Source of the DNA: GCA-2688265 sp964527395
GTDB taxonomy: Archaea > Nanobdellota > Nanobdellia > Woesearchaeales > GW2011-AR9
NCBI GenBank assembly: GCA_964527395.1
Contig: CAZGQD010000003.1
Coordinates: 34,616 to 98,615 of the forward strand
Length of the DNA stretch: 64,000 nucleotides
Direction: 5' to 3'
The notes beneath the pieces were generated by a model that was not told where the DNA came from, searched no databases, and saw nothing but the letters and a program-made list of their open reading frames with translations. The position numbers and the translations under genes were made by a program. This document shows positions 50,703 through 59,016 of this stretch, piece by piece (within the stretch, counting starts at the first letter, position 1; every line of letters begins with the position of its first letter).

Positions 50703-51728
50703 TTATTGAGTATGTAATTCTTTTTTGTCAGCGTCTTTCATGATTTCTTGATGAAGTTCTGCTGTTGTCTTAGGTGCTTTAGATTCTTTTTGTTTTGAGT
50801 GATGCTTATGTTGCTTAGAGTGTTCTTTAGCTTGAACTTGCTCTTTTTGCCTCTCGTGCTTTTCACCAACAGATTCAAGGTAGAGTCTTAAGATTCCTAC
50901 GTTCTGGATCCAAGTCATAATTAAGTCTACCAAAAGACCGATTACTAAAATTAAAGCGATTTGTTTTACAATTTCACTTTTTACTAAGATCAAGGTGATG
51001 ATAAGTACAATAATTGTAGTTGCAACCATAGTAAGACCTGTTTTCATAGCTTCGTAGACCCTTTTCATAAGCTGTTTTTGGCCACGTCTCTTTAGAAGGT
51101 GAGTTGTAACTAAGATGTCTGTATCTACAGAATAACCTATAAGCATTAATAGTGCTGCGATTCCAGCTGTTTGGAGCTTTTGGCCAGTTAAGTTGAAAAT
51201 TGCTACAGTAATAATAATGTCTGACCCTGCTGCAAGGATAACAGCTAGGCTTGGTGCCAAAGTTCTAAAATATAGGAAAACTACTACACCCATTAGTAAG
51301 AATGCTACTAATAAAGCAATCATGGTTTGTTTAAAGAAACTTTCACCTAAGGAAGAACCCATAACTTCAGTAGTTAGTTGATCTTCTGTTACTCCTGCTA
51401 ACTCAGTGATTGAGTCAGTTAGAAGTTGCAGATTAGTTTCGTCTTGGATCGTTGATTCGATGATGATTCCTGTCTTGCCTAAGGTTCTGGCGCTTAGTTC
51501 TGCGTTTGGAAATTCTTGTTGTAGGGTGGATTCTATGGTTTCTAGGCTAGTTGTTGTGTCAGTTATAGTGATAGTTGATCCTCCGCTAAGAGATACACCT
51601 TTGTTAACAAAATCGCCTGTTGCTGCTGTTTGAAGTCCGATTTGGACGAATGCTGCGAATAGTAAGATGAAAGGGATGATTAGAAGAATTTTGTACTTTT
51701 CTTCATAAAATTGTTTGATTGCTTTCAT
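50703..51728 (-). CDS. secF: Protein translocase subunit SecF
   Basis: 341 aa. First span, then GVSLSGGSTITIT and a short periplasmic-type loop, then five spans including GIAALLMLIGYSVDTDILVTTHLLKR, the conserved SecF signature. A charged His/Lys-rich tail ends the protein. It is first in the secF-secD unit. Confidence 0.95.
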   Translation of the reverse strand: MKAIKQFYEEKYKILLIIPFILLFAAFVQIGLQTAATGDFVNKGVSLSGGSTITITDTTTSLETIESTLQQEFPNAELSARTLGKTGIIIESTIQDETNLQLLTDSITELAGVTEDQLTTEVMGSSLGESFFKQTMIALLVAFLLMGVVVFLYFRTLAPSLAVILAAGSDIIITVAIFNLTGQKLQTAGIAALLMLIGYSVDTDILVTTHLLKRRGQKQLMKRVYEAMKTGLTMVATTIIVLIITLILVKSEIVKQIALILVIGLLVDLIMTWIQNVGILRLYLESVGEKHERQKEQVQAKEHSKQHKHHSKQKESKAPKTTAELHQEIMKDADKKELHTQ

Positions 51729-51802
51729 GTTTGCTGTTTGGCGGTTTGGGCTTTTTTAAAGGTTATGGTTGGCTTGAGGTTATATTAGTAGTTTTTTGTG
51801 TG

Positions 51803-51945
51803 GGCTCTGTAGAAACCCTCAATTCGGGGCGAGGTTGAATAGGCTCTTCTTCGCGTTCGCCTAAACGGCTCAGGTCGTTTGATTAAGCTCTAGCGAAGAT
51901 AGTCTCTTTTTGCGGAGGCGCCCCCGAGAGGGTTTCTACAGAGCC
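51803..51945. mobile_element. Family B transposon-like element, copy B2
   Basis: 143 bp with 18-bp perfect inverted ends GGCTCTGTAGAAACCCTC, flanked by perfect 8-bp duplications TTTGTGTG (51795-51802 and 51946-51953). Inside, GGGGCG/CGCCCC and TCTTCGC/GCGAAGA stems and an AAACG/CGTTT hairpin. No gene. It lies between secF and a plus-strand gene. Confidence 0.9.
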
Positions 51946-51989
51946 TTTGTGTGAAATAGTTTATAAATAGAGAGTTTTGAGGTGTTTAT

Positions 51990-52706
51990 ATGTTAAGATT
52001 AATTGGAAATGACCTGCCAGAATATGTTAGTTCTGAGGTTGGAAGATTCGTTGCAAAATATAAGGAGGAATTAGGTGAAGACTTTTTGTTTGATCCTAGA
52101 ATCTGTTTAACTAGAGGTAATGATTATATTGTTGCTTTAGAATCATTTGGTAGAGTTGGAGCAAAGGTGAATGTTGGAGATGTTTCTGGGATAGAATTAT
52201 CTGATTTGAGAAGTGGGCTTAGTCATGCAGTAGCTAATTTGCCTTTTTTGTTAAGGGGAGCTAGTGAGAGAGCTTATGCAATACAGCCTTTTGCGTATCA
52301 AAGAGATAAGAGTGGGTTTGATTTAAGTGAAGCTCCAGAAGGAGCTGATGATTTATTTTTGTATGTAAAATATAAAGGTTCACCTTTGGAAGGGAGAGTT
52401 GATGTTTGTTTTGGAGGAGAACAAGCAAGTGGAATTAATTTTTTGGAGTTGCGTGATACTGGAAGGATTTTAGGTGAAGCAGTAGGAGTATTATATCATG
52501 AACTTTGTGAAAGTTCAAATTCAGTTTTTAGTGAGGGGTCATTATTAAGTGAAGCTTGGAAAGAATGGAATAATGTACTTAGAAATATGCATCCATTGCT
52601 TATTGCAGCAGATAAATTTGGAGATAAGTATGATATGTCTTCTCAAGGGAATTGGATTAAGAGTAGAAGTTTTGAAAGAGTGCCTAAGATTACTCGAGTT
52701 TATTGA
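51990..52706 (+). CDS. Hypothetical protein
   Basis: 238 aa, soluble, mixed alpha/beta. GILGEAVGVLYHELCESSNS-like text (GRILGEAVGVLYHELCESS) contains an HE that might suggest a metal site, but no second ligand is obvious. Arginine almost all AGA. Family unknown. Its TATA-like TTATAAATAG lies just before ATG. Confidence 0.6.
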   Translation: MLRLIGNDLPEYVSSEVGRFVAKYKEELGEDFLFDPRICLTRGNDYIVALESFGRVGAKVNVGDVSGIELSDLRSGLSHAVANLPFLLRGASERAYAIQPFAYQRDKSGFDLSEAPEGADDLFLYVKYKGSPLEGRVDVCFGGEQASGINFLELRDTGRILGEAVGVLYHELCESSNSVFSEGSLLSEAWKEWNNVLRNMHPLLIAADKFGDKYDMSSQGNWIKSRSFERVPKITRVY

Positions 52707-52727
52707 TTCTTTAGTTTCTTGGAAAAT

Positions 52728-52737
52728 GTTTATAAGG
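52728..52737 (+). promoter_or_regulatory. TATA box of the 37-aa membrane protein gene
   Basis: GTTTATAAGG, 23-32 nt before ATG 52760. Confidence 0.5.
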
Positions 52738-52759
52738 ATGAAAACAATGCTTTTTTGTG

Positions 52760-52873
52760 ATGAAGATGTTTAGAGGAATGAGAGAAAAGTTAGGACAAGC
52801 TACAGTTTGGCCAGTAGTGGTTTTAGGACTTGTAGTTTTGGTAATATTGGTTTATTTTTTTGGAATTAGATGA
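52760..52873 (+). CDS. 37-aa single-span membrane protein
   Basis: Starts MKMFRGMREKLGQATVW and continues with one span, VVVLGLVVLVILVYFFG, and a short end. Its own TATA box supports it as a real gene. Confidence 0.6.
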   Translation: MKMFRGMREKLGQATVWPVVVLGLVVLVILVYFFGIR

Positions 52874-53061
52874 GATTGTTTTTAAAGTTTTTTTAGCATA
52901 TTTTTTGTCACTTTTTTCTTAGTTTGTTTACTATTTTTAGGTTTTCTAGTTCATTTTGGCTTAGTGGTTTGAGTATTTTTTATGCACAAACTTATGGAAA
53001 TAGAGTATTATCTAACGTTTTTTAAAGAAAACTTTAAAAAAAGATATTTTTGTGCTATTTT

Positions 53062-54012
53062 ATGAGTTTAGATGATTTAGGATATCAGTTCCCTGGAGGA
53101 GTTTTTAAAGGAAATTTTGTTAGAAATGAAGCAGATGTAGCAAATTCTAGAGTGAGAACTGTTTTAAGAGGAGGAGATTTGTCTTATGAAGGTTTTAGAG
53201 AGTTTGTATCTGAATATTCTGCTAGTGATATCTCTGATGATAAGCTTAGAGGTATTTTTGATGAAGATAGGCGTTTGATGGGTGAATTAGAGACGATAAT
53301 CAAAGGTCGAGGTTATGATGGAGTTTCAGATCAGAATGTGAAAGAGATATATTTTGTAGATTCTTTAAAGGAAGATTTGGTGGTAAAGAAACTTTCAAGT
53401 TATGGTTTTGATAGTGTTGTTGAGGATGATGTTAGAGCTTATTTGAATAAGAGAGTTTTATTAGATGATAGGGTTGCTGCTTTGGTTTCTAATAATGGAA
53501 TCCAGGGAATAGAAGGTTCTAAGCTTGAAGGAGTTTTGAATGGAGGATTTTTGACTGGGAATGGGTTGGAGAACGCTATTTATAAAGACCAAGTTGAAAA
53601 TGATAAACATGATTTTAGGGTGAAGTTTACTTTTTATGATGAACAGTCAGGTTTAGTTAGAGCAGAAGGATTAGATGATTTTGGGAGTTCTATACTTTGG
53701 GGCAGATATGATGCTGGTACAGGAGAAGTATATTTAATTAAAGAATATAAGAAAGATATTGTTTGTGATAAAAAATTTGGACCTGGAGAAGTAGTAACTT
53801 TTACTTCAATAATGTATGAGGGGAAGGTATCTGTTGTAGATGAGAAGATAGTTTTTGATTTAAAGTATCATCCAAACATTTCTGTTGTTCCAAGAGATGG
53901 GCCTTGTTCTGGAGTTTCTATTCTTAGTAGAGAATTGAATGATGATGAAAAGCCAACAGATTTTAATTCTGAAGAAGGAAGGACTGAAGCTGTTGATATA
54001 GTTGATTCTTAG
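53062..54012 (+). CDS. Hypothetical protein
   Basis: 316 aa from ATG 53062. The first 150 residues are helical and charged (RVRTVLRGGDLSYEGFREFVSEY, LVVKKLSSYGFDSVVEDDVRAYLNKRVLLD). The second half is beta-rich (KFTFYDEQSGLVRAEGLDDF, VVTFTSIMYEGKVSVVDEKIVFDL). No family. A strong hairpin TTTTTTAAAG/CTTTAAAAAA lies just upstream (about 53018-53041). Confidence 0.6.
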   Translation: MSLDDLGYQFPGGVFKGNFVRNEADVANSRVRTVLRGGDLSYEGFREFVSEYSASDISDDKLRGIFDEDRRLMGELETIIKGRGYDGVSDQNVKEIYFVDSLKEDLVVKKLSSYGFDSVVEDDVRAYLNKRVLLDDRVAALVSNNGIQGIEGSKLEGVLNGGFLTGNGLENAIYKDQVENDKHDFRVKFTFYDEQSGLVRAEGLDDFGSSILWGRYDAGTGEVYLIKEYKKDIVCDKKFGPGEVVTFTSIMYEGKVSVVDEKIVFDLKYHPNISVVPRDGPCSGVSILSRELNDDEKPTDFNSEEGRTEAVDIVDS

Positions 54013-54092
54013 GTAGGATGAAGGTTTTGTTTAGATATTGAGTCTAGGCGCCAAGTTCCTTTGAAGTTAGTAAGTCCTGGAGGCATGGATTT

Positions 54093-54368
54093 GATGCTGG
54101 GTACTTAAGCTGGCCTTTATGGAAAAATCATTTTCCAGACGCTGAATTTTAGCAAATTCATCATTTTGCGATTTTATAATAAAAGTCCTATGGCGCTTGG
54201 CCAGACTTACCGCAGGTCTAAACAACTACGCAATAATTTTTGTTCTATTTCATGAACAAAAATGCTTGTTGTTGGTGTAATTTCATAATGTAATTGCCAG
54301 TGAGGAGGCAAGCGCGCCAAAGACTTTTTACCAATTATTGCAAAAGGCCAGAACAAAGACCTAGCATC
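54093..54368 (+). mobile_element. Family A transposon-like element, copy A5
   Basis: 276 bp. Termini GATGCTGGGT/ACCTAGCATC, flanked by perfect 8-bp duplications ATGGATTT (54085-54092, 54369-54376). The left third has a family D double hairpin with joint TTTCCAGACGC. The RNA core spans 54182-54327: AAAGTC and TGGCGC pair with GCGCCA and GACTTT, and the core reads CAGACTTACCGCAGG ... ATTGCCAGTGAGGA. No gene inside. Confidence 0.9.
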
Positions 54369-54383
54369 ATGGATTTGAAAATG

Positions 54384-54393
54384 TTTATATACG
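54384..54393 (+). promoter_or_regulatory. TATA box of the ABC transporter operon
   Basis: TTTATATACG, 25-34 nt before ATG 54418 and only 16 nt from the end of element A5. The insertion may therefore have replaced the upstream control region. Confidence 0.55.
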
Positions 54394-54417
54394 GCTGGAC
54401 TTTATTTCTTTGTGAGG

Positions 54418-55368
54418 ATGGCTGTTAAAATTATTGATTTCAAAGGTGTGAGTAAGGAGTATGGTTCTAATCTTATTTTGAATGATGTTAATTTGTCAGT
54501 TGAAGAAGGAGATATTTTTGGAATTATTGGGCCGTCAGGGTCGGGTAAATCTACACTATTGTCTGTTATGGTGGGTTTTTTAGATCCAGATGAAGGGCAA
54601 GTTGTGTTTTATTCTCCAGTTAGTGGAAAAGGTTTTGATTTACATTCTAATTTGAGTTTGCTGCGTAAAAAAATTGGGTTTACACCACAACATTTGTCGT
54701 TTTATCCCAAATTGACAGTTAAGGAGAATTTGCTTCATTTTGGAAGAATGTATCATATACCTGAGAAAGTATTGAAAGAGAATGCTAAGAGTTTGTTGAA
54801 GTTTACTGGGCTTTGGGAGTATCGGAACCATTTAGGGGAACAACTTAGTGGTGGGATGCAAAAAAGGCTTGATATCAGTTGTAGTTTAGTGCATAAACCG
54901 AAGATATTGGTTTTAGATGAGCCTACGGTGGATTTAGATCCTTTACTTCGTCGTGATTTGATGAGATTAATTAAAGAAGTTAATCGCCAGGGTGTTACAA
55001 TTATTATGGCTTCGCATGACCATGAAAATGTTGAATTGTTATGTAACAAAGTTGCAATTGTACATAAGAAACACGTGTATGCGTATGGATCAGTTGATGA
55101 AATTAAGCGGAAGTTTGGACGTGATGGAGGACAAGTAAGGTTACATACAGGACAACACCATGAGAAAGTTTTGTCTGTGGTAGGAGGAGTGCCTCTTAGT
55201 GCTGCAGTGGATCATGGGACTCATTTGACGCTTAAAACAAATGATCTTTCGCGAACTTTGCAGGGACTTTTGAATATGAGTAAGCAGCATCATTTGCCTT
55301 TTACGCATGTAGAACTGAAGTCGCCTACACTTCGCAGTGTCTTTGAAAATGTGATTAATGAAAAGTAG
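54418..55368 (+). CDS. ABC transporter ATPase (ABC-2 exporter type)
   Basis: 316 aa from ATG 54418. Walker A GPSGSGKST near residue 40, Q loop GFTPQHLSFYPKLTV, signature QLSGGMQKRLD, Walker B ILVLDEPTVDLD and the H loop MASHDHENVE. The C-terminal ~80 residues form an accessory domain. Operon with the ABC-2 permease 86 nt downstream. Confidence 0.92.
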   Translation: MAVKIIDFKGVSKEYGSNLILNDVNLSVEEGDIFGIIGPSGSGKSTLLSVMVGFLDPDEGQVVFYSPVSGKGFDLHSNLSLLRKKIGFTPQHLSFYPKLTVKENLLHFGRMYHIPEKVLKENAKSLLKFTGLWEYRNHLGEQLSGGMQKRLDISCSLVHKPKILVLDEPTVDLDPLLRRDLMRLIKEVNRQGVTIIMASHDHENVELLCNKVAIVHKKHVYAYGSVDEIKRKFGRDGGQVRLHTGQHHEKVLSVVGGVPLSAAVDHGTHLTLKTNDLSRTLQGLLNMSKQHHLPFTHVELKSPTLRSVFENVINEK

Positions 55369-55454
55369 GGAAAAAGGAGTAGTAAATAGAGGAAATGGTG
55401 TAATTTAGTTTTATTAGTAGTTGTAGGAAAAGTATTTAGTTAAGGTTGGTTGTA

Positions 55455-57194
55455 ATGGATGCATTAAAAGAAAGGAAGAAGAAAATTAAGGAACAACATA
55501 GACGTAATAGTTTTTTGGAATTGATGCTTTTAGTTCGTAAGAATGTTGTGCTACTTCTTAGGTCAAGAATGTCAGCTTTGATAGTAATACTTGCACCACT
55601 TCTTTTAATGTTACTTGTTGGAATTAGTTATGACAGTTTTGTAGGGTATGGACTTACTATCGGAGTTTCTGCTGAATCTTTTGGAGGAGAAATTAAGGAT
55701 TTTGAGCAAAGGATTGCAGATATGGATTATAATGTTGTTGAGTATGCTACGATTGATAAGTGTGTGAAGGATGCTAAACTTGATTTAGTGCATGCCTGTG
55801 TTGATTTGCCAGGAAATTTTGTAGTGGATGATAATAGTGCTAAATCTGTTACAATTTATGTTGATCAAAGTAGGGTTAATTTGGTTGGAACTGTACAAGG
55901 AATGCTTGAAGAACAGTTTAATTTGAAGTCAGCAGAAATATCTGAAGCTTTACTTGATGATTTACTATCTAATGTGTTTGATGTAAAAAGTGGGATATCT
56001 GATCAGCATGTTACGCTTAGTTCTGTTTATGGGACATCTGAAAAGGTTAGTTCTAGTCTAAGTAGTTCTAGTTCTGAAATTAGTTCTGATGAGAATTCTA
56101 AGGTTTTGGGAGTTTTTGAAGAGTATGTTAGTTCAAAATTGTCTTCTTCGCAGACCTATGTGGCAGATGTGAAGACTGCAGTGAGTGCTGTTGAGAATAT
56201 CAGTTCAGCTGAAAAAGATGAGATTGAGGCTTTACTAGTTTCACTTGAAGATCAAATAACGAATGCACAAGTACAAATTTCTAGTAATGAGAAGTATAGT
56301 TTTACAGCTATTGAGAAAATAGTTTCAGATTTAGAGAATTCACTAGTTTCTGTTCAAAGAGCTAATGATAATTTAGCTGATACTTTTGGTGAATTTGATG
56401 CTGCACTTAGTGCTCTTGAATCTTACTCTGCTAGTTTAGAAGGTTTGGAAGTAACTGAAGCTTCAACTTTACATACACCACTTGTGACAAATGTGGAGAT
56501 GCTTAGTTCGTCTGATAGTAAGTTTAATTATTTGTTTCCAAGTATTCTTGTTTTAGTTGCAATGTTTTTGTCTGTGATGCTAGCTAATACGCTTGTTATG
56601 ATGGAGAAAAAGAGTCCAGCTTATATTAGGAATGTACTTTTACCTATAAGTAAGGCTAAATTTGTACTTGCTAATTTTCTTAGTTGTGTAATTTTAGTTG
56701 CTGTGCAAATGGCTATTTTGCTTGTGGTTTCGCTTTTGTTTATTCAAGATGTGAGTATTGTGAGTTTTCCAGTAATGTTTTTAGCAGTTTTATGTGGAAT
56801 ATGTGTGTTTACTTTGATTGGAATGTTAATTGGATCTGTATTTAGTTCAGAGCAAACAAGTGTACTTGCTGCAATATCAACTGGGTCTTTGTTTTTGTTT
56901 CTAAGTGGAGTAATTGTCCCAATAGAAGGGATGGCGCCTGAGCTTCGAGGTTTGATTGAGTATAACCCTTATGTGTTGCTTGAGGGAGTTATTCGATCTG
57001 AGTTTATATTTGGGAATTCTATTATGAGTTATTTTGAACCACTTTCAGTGTTATTGCTTTATTCAGGAATATTATTTGTAGGGATATTGCTTTATGATAT
57101 ATTATTGCATAAGAATTTGGTACACAAAGCACTTTATAGATACCACAAAAAGGCAAGGAAGAAGCAAGGGGCTCATGAAGAGAAGAAGCGTTAG
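55455..57194 (+). CDS. ABC-2 type permease with large external domain
   Basis: 579 aa from ATG 55455. First span MSALIVILAPLLLMLLVGISY, then about 300 residues outside with Ser-rich, helical, coiled-coil-like sequence, then five or six spans from YLFPSILVLVAMFLSVMLANTL onward (CVILVAVQMAILLVVSLLF, VMFLAVLCGICVFTLIGMLIG, TGSLFLFLSGVIVPIEG). The external helices recall YhgE/Pip-type exporters. Substrate unknown. Confidence 0.85.
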   Translation: MDALKERKKKIKEQHRRNSFLELMLLVRKNVVLLLRSRMSALIVILAPLLLMLLVGISYDSFVGYGLTIGVSAESFGGEIKDFEQRIADMDYNVVEYATIDKCVKDAKLDLVHACVDLPGNFVVDDNSAKSVTIYVDQSRVNLVGTVQGMLEEQFNLKSAEISEALLDDLLSNVFDVKSGISDQHVTLSSVYGTSEKVSSSLSSSSSEISSDENSKVLGVFEEYVSSKLSSSQTYVADVKTAVSAVENISSAEKDEIEALLVSLEDQITNAQVQISSNEKYSFTAIEKIVSDLENSLVSVQRANDNLADTFGEFDAALSALESYSASLEGLEVTEASTLHTPLVTNVEMLSSSDSKFNYLFPSILVLVAMFLSVMLANTLVMMEKKSPAYIRNVLLPISKAKFVLANFLSCVILVAVQMAILLVVSLLFIQDVSIVSFPVMFLAVLCGICVFTLIGMLIGSVFSSEQTSVLAAISTGSLFLFLSGVIVPIEGMAPELRGLIEYNPYVLLEGVIRSEFIFGNSIMSYFEPLSVLLLYSGILFVGILLYDILLHKNLVHKALYRYHKKARKKQGAHEEKKR

Positions 57195-57252
57195 AGGTTT
57201 TTAAATAAATATATTCAATTTTGACTTTTTTAGGCAAAGCTTTTTTAATAAA

Positions 57253-57266
57253 TAAGGATATTTTCT
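57253..57266 (+). promoter_or_regulatory. TAAGGATATTTTCT motif before the RelB-like gene
   Basis: Ends 4 nt before ATG 57271. The same 14 bp occurs twice in the vapBC/fic intergenic repeat at 47326 and 47407, so it may be a shared operator or initiator of TA genes. Confidence 0.5.
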
Positions 57267-57270
57267 AATT

Positions 57271-57450
57271 ATGGCAATGACAATAGAGCACTTACATGAA
57301 GATATTCTTTCAATGAAGAAAGATTTGGCTTTTATTAAGCATGCACTTGAGGAAAATTTTGAACTTAGTGATGAAGCGAGAAAAGAACTGAAGGAAGCTA
57401 TGGCTGTTCCAGATTCAGAATTGGTTAGTTTGAAGGATTTGGAGTTGTAA
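57271..57450 (+). CDS. RelB-like antitoxin
   Basis: 59 aa. A helical protein, MTIEHLHEDILSMKKDLAFIKHAL and ELSDEARKELKEAM, like antitoxins of archaeal RelE pairs. It lies 4 nt before the RelE-like gene. Confidence 0.75.
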   Translation: MAMTIEHLHEDILSMKKDLAFIKHALEENFELSDEARKELKEAMAVPDSELVSLKDLEL

Positions 57451-57454
57451 TTTT

Positions 57455-57715
57455 ATGTCTTTTGATGTTAAATTAGTTCCTAAAGTTGCTAAGTTTCTAA
57501 AAAAGGCAGATAAAAATTTAAGAAAAAGAATAGGAATGAAGTTAAGGCTGCTTGAAAATGGGGATCCATTTAATTATCTTGAGCATTTTGAAGGAGGAAA
57601 TTTATATAAATTACGTGTGGGTGATTTTCGTCTCTTAGTTCAAGTTGATTTTTCTAGGAAAGTTTTAATTGTGAGATATATAGGAGATAGGAAGAATATC
57701 TATAAAAATATTTGA
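57455..57715 (+). CDS. RelE-like toxin
   Basis: 86 aa. VPKVAKFLKKADKNLRKRIGMKLRLLENGDPFNYLEHFEGG, then YKLRVGDFRLLVQVD and VLIVRYIGDRKNIYK, the archaeal RelE/ParE signature, with basic residues at the active-site positions. mRNA interferase by family. Confidence 0.88.
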   Translation: MSFDVKLVPKVAKFLKKADKNLRKRIGMKLRLLENGDPFNYLEHFEGGNLYKLRVGDFRLLVQVDFSRKVLIVRYIGDRKNIYKNI

Positions 57716-57717
57716 AT

Positions 57718-58206
57718 ATGGCAAAATTGATAGCTATTACAGGAACACCTTGTTCAGGAAAGAGTTGGCTAGCTAAGAAATTGTGTGAGAAGCTTGGTTT
57801 CAAAAGGATCAAGATGCATGATTTTGAAGCAGAGTGTGGAGAATATAACAGTGAATTTGATTGTTATGATCTTGATATGGAACTTGTTGAGAAGAAGGTG
57901 GCTGAGATAGTTAATTTTGGTGGAGTTGATGAAGTTTTTGTGCTTGATTCGCATGTAAGTCATTTGTTATCTTCTGATTTGGTTGATTTATGTGTAGTGG
58001 TATATTGCCGTGATTTGAAATTGCTTAAAAAACGTCTTTTGGCTCGTGGGTACTCAGAAGCTAAAGTGGTTGAGAATTTGGAGTGTGAAATTATGGAAGT
58101 TTGTTTAGATGGTGCTTTGGAGAATGGGTTTGAAGTGTTTATGGTTGATGGGGCTTTGGAGTATAGTGAAGAGTTGCTTTTGGAGATTAAGGGGAAGGTA
58201 GAGTAG
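57718..58206 (+). CDS. AK6/Fap7-like adenylate kinase
   Basis: 162 aa from ATG 57718. P-loop GTPCSGKS, VLDSHVSHLL, YCRDLKLLKKRLLARGYSEAKVVENLECEIMEV. These are the AK6/Fap7 motifs; the family helps 40S/30S maturation with uS11. It directly follows the RelE-like gene. Its last codons (GAGATTAAGGGGAAGGT) are repeated at the end of the fragment at 58321-58539. Confidence 0.88.
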   Translation: MAKLIAITGTPCSGKSWLAKKLCEKLGFKRIKMHDFEAECGEYNSEFDCYDLDMELVEKKVAEIVNFGGVDEVFVLDSHVSHLLSSDLVDLCVVVYCRDLKLLKKRLLARGYSEAKVVENLECEIMEVCLDGALENGFEVFMVDGALEYSEELLLEIKGKVE

Positions 58207-58320
58207 GTTTTAGTTGTTTTTTTTCTGTGATTTGAGTTTATTTTTGTGTTTTTTAGCTAATTTCCGATGAAATTCAAATAATTTGCTGGTTATAAGTTAG
58301 GAATTATTGGATAATTTTCA

Positions 58321-58539
58321 ATGTATATGTTAGGAATTACTGGTTTTTTAGTTTTGGATCAGAAGGAGTTGGTTGCGATTGAAGCTAAGTTGAATTTTAA
58401 CAAGTCTGGTAAGAAGCATTTGAGGTATTTTGCTGACAAATATGAGTGTAAGACTTGTGTTGTGGGACTTTATGGAGAAAAAAGACAAGGGAAATATGTG
58501 TGGGAGTTGGTGGAGGAGATTAAGGGGAAGGTTGAGTGA
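58321..58539 (+). pseudogene. C-terminal remnant, DUF4143-like ATPase
   Basis: 72 codons. VLDQKELVAIEAKLNFNKSGKKHLRYFADKYECKTCVVGL resembles the nuclease-like end of AAA/DUF4143 proteins, with no ATPase part. The last eight residues EEIKGKVE and their codons match the end of the AK6 gene, so the fragment is bracketed by a ~17-bp direct repeat. Confidence 0.55.
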
Positions 58540-58583
58540 GTTAGCATAATTCTTTTATATTAGGATTAGTTTTATTTAGTTTT

Positions 58584-59003
58584 ATGTATGGATTAAAGAA
58601 GAGATATCAACCAATACTAAATGATTACTATAAAGATAAGAGCAGTAAGATATTAGATTTGGTCAAAGCTTGTAATGATATAAACAGAGAGCTTGAATTA
58701 AAATTGATATTGAAGCAAGTTGAATTAGGAAAGTTGGGTGATAGTGTTGCTGAAACTCGCTCTAGGAGAAAAGGAAGGGCGGGACCAAATGTTACTCAAA
58801 TGGATAAGTATGGACATGATGCTTATTGTTGGGCAGCTAGAAATTATAGTAAAGTTGAAGCTGAAGTGAATTTTCTTAGGAGGATGATAAGAGCTTCTTC
58901 TAGATTTGATTTAAAAAAAGTTTTAGATTTAGAAACAGAATTAGATGAAGTAATTATGTACATGAGATTGGAAGATCATAATAAGCTTCACCTTTTGGAT
59001 TAG
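58584..59003 (+). CDS. Hypothetical protein
   Basis: 139 aa, charged and helical (YKDKSSKILDLVKACNDINRELELKLILKQVELGKLGD; NFLRRMIRASSRFDLKKVLDLETELDEVI), probably coiled coil, with a basic middle TRSRRKGRAGPN. Family unknown. Arginine AGA/AGG apart from one CGC. Confidence 0.6.
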   Translation: MYGLKKRYQPILNDYYKDKSSKILDLVKACNDINRELELKLILKQVELGKLGDSVAETRSRRKGRAGPNVTQMDKYGHDAYCWAARNYSKVEAEVNFLRRMIRASSRFDLKKVLDLETELDEVIMYMRLEDHNKLHLLD

Positions 59004-59016
59004 AATTTTTTTTAAG

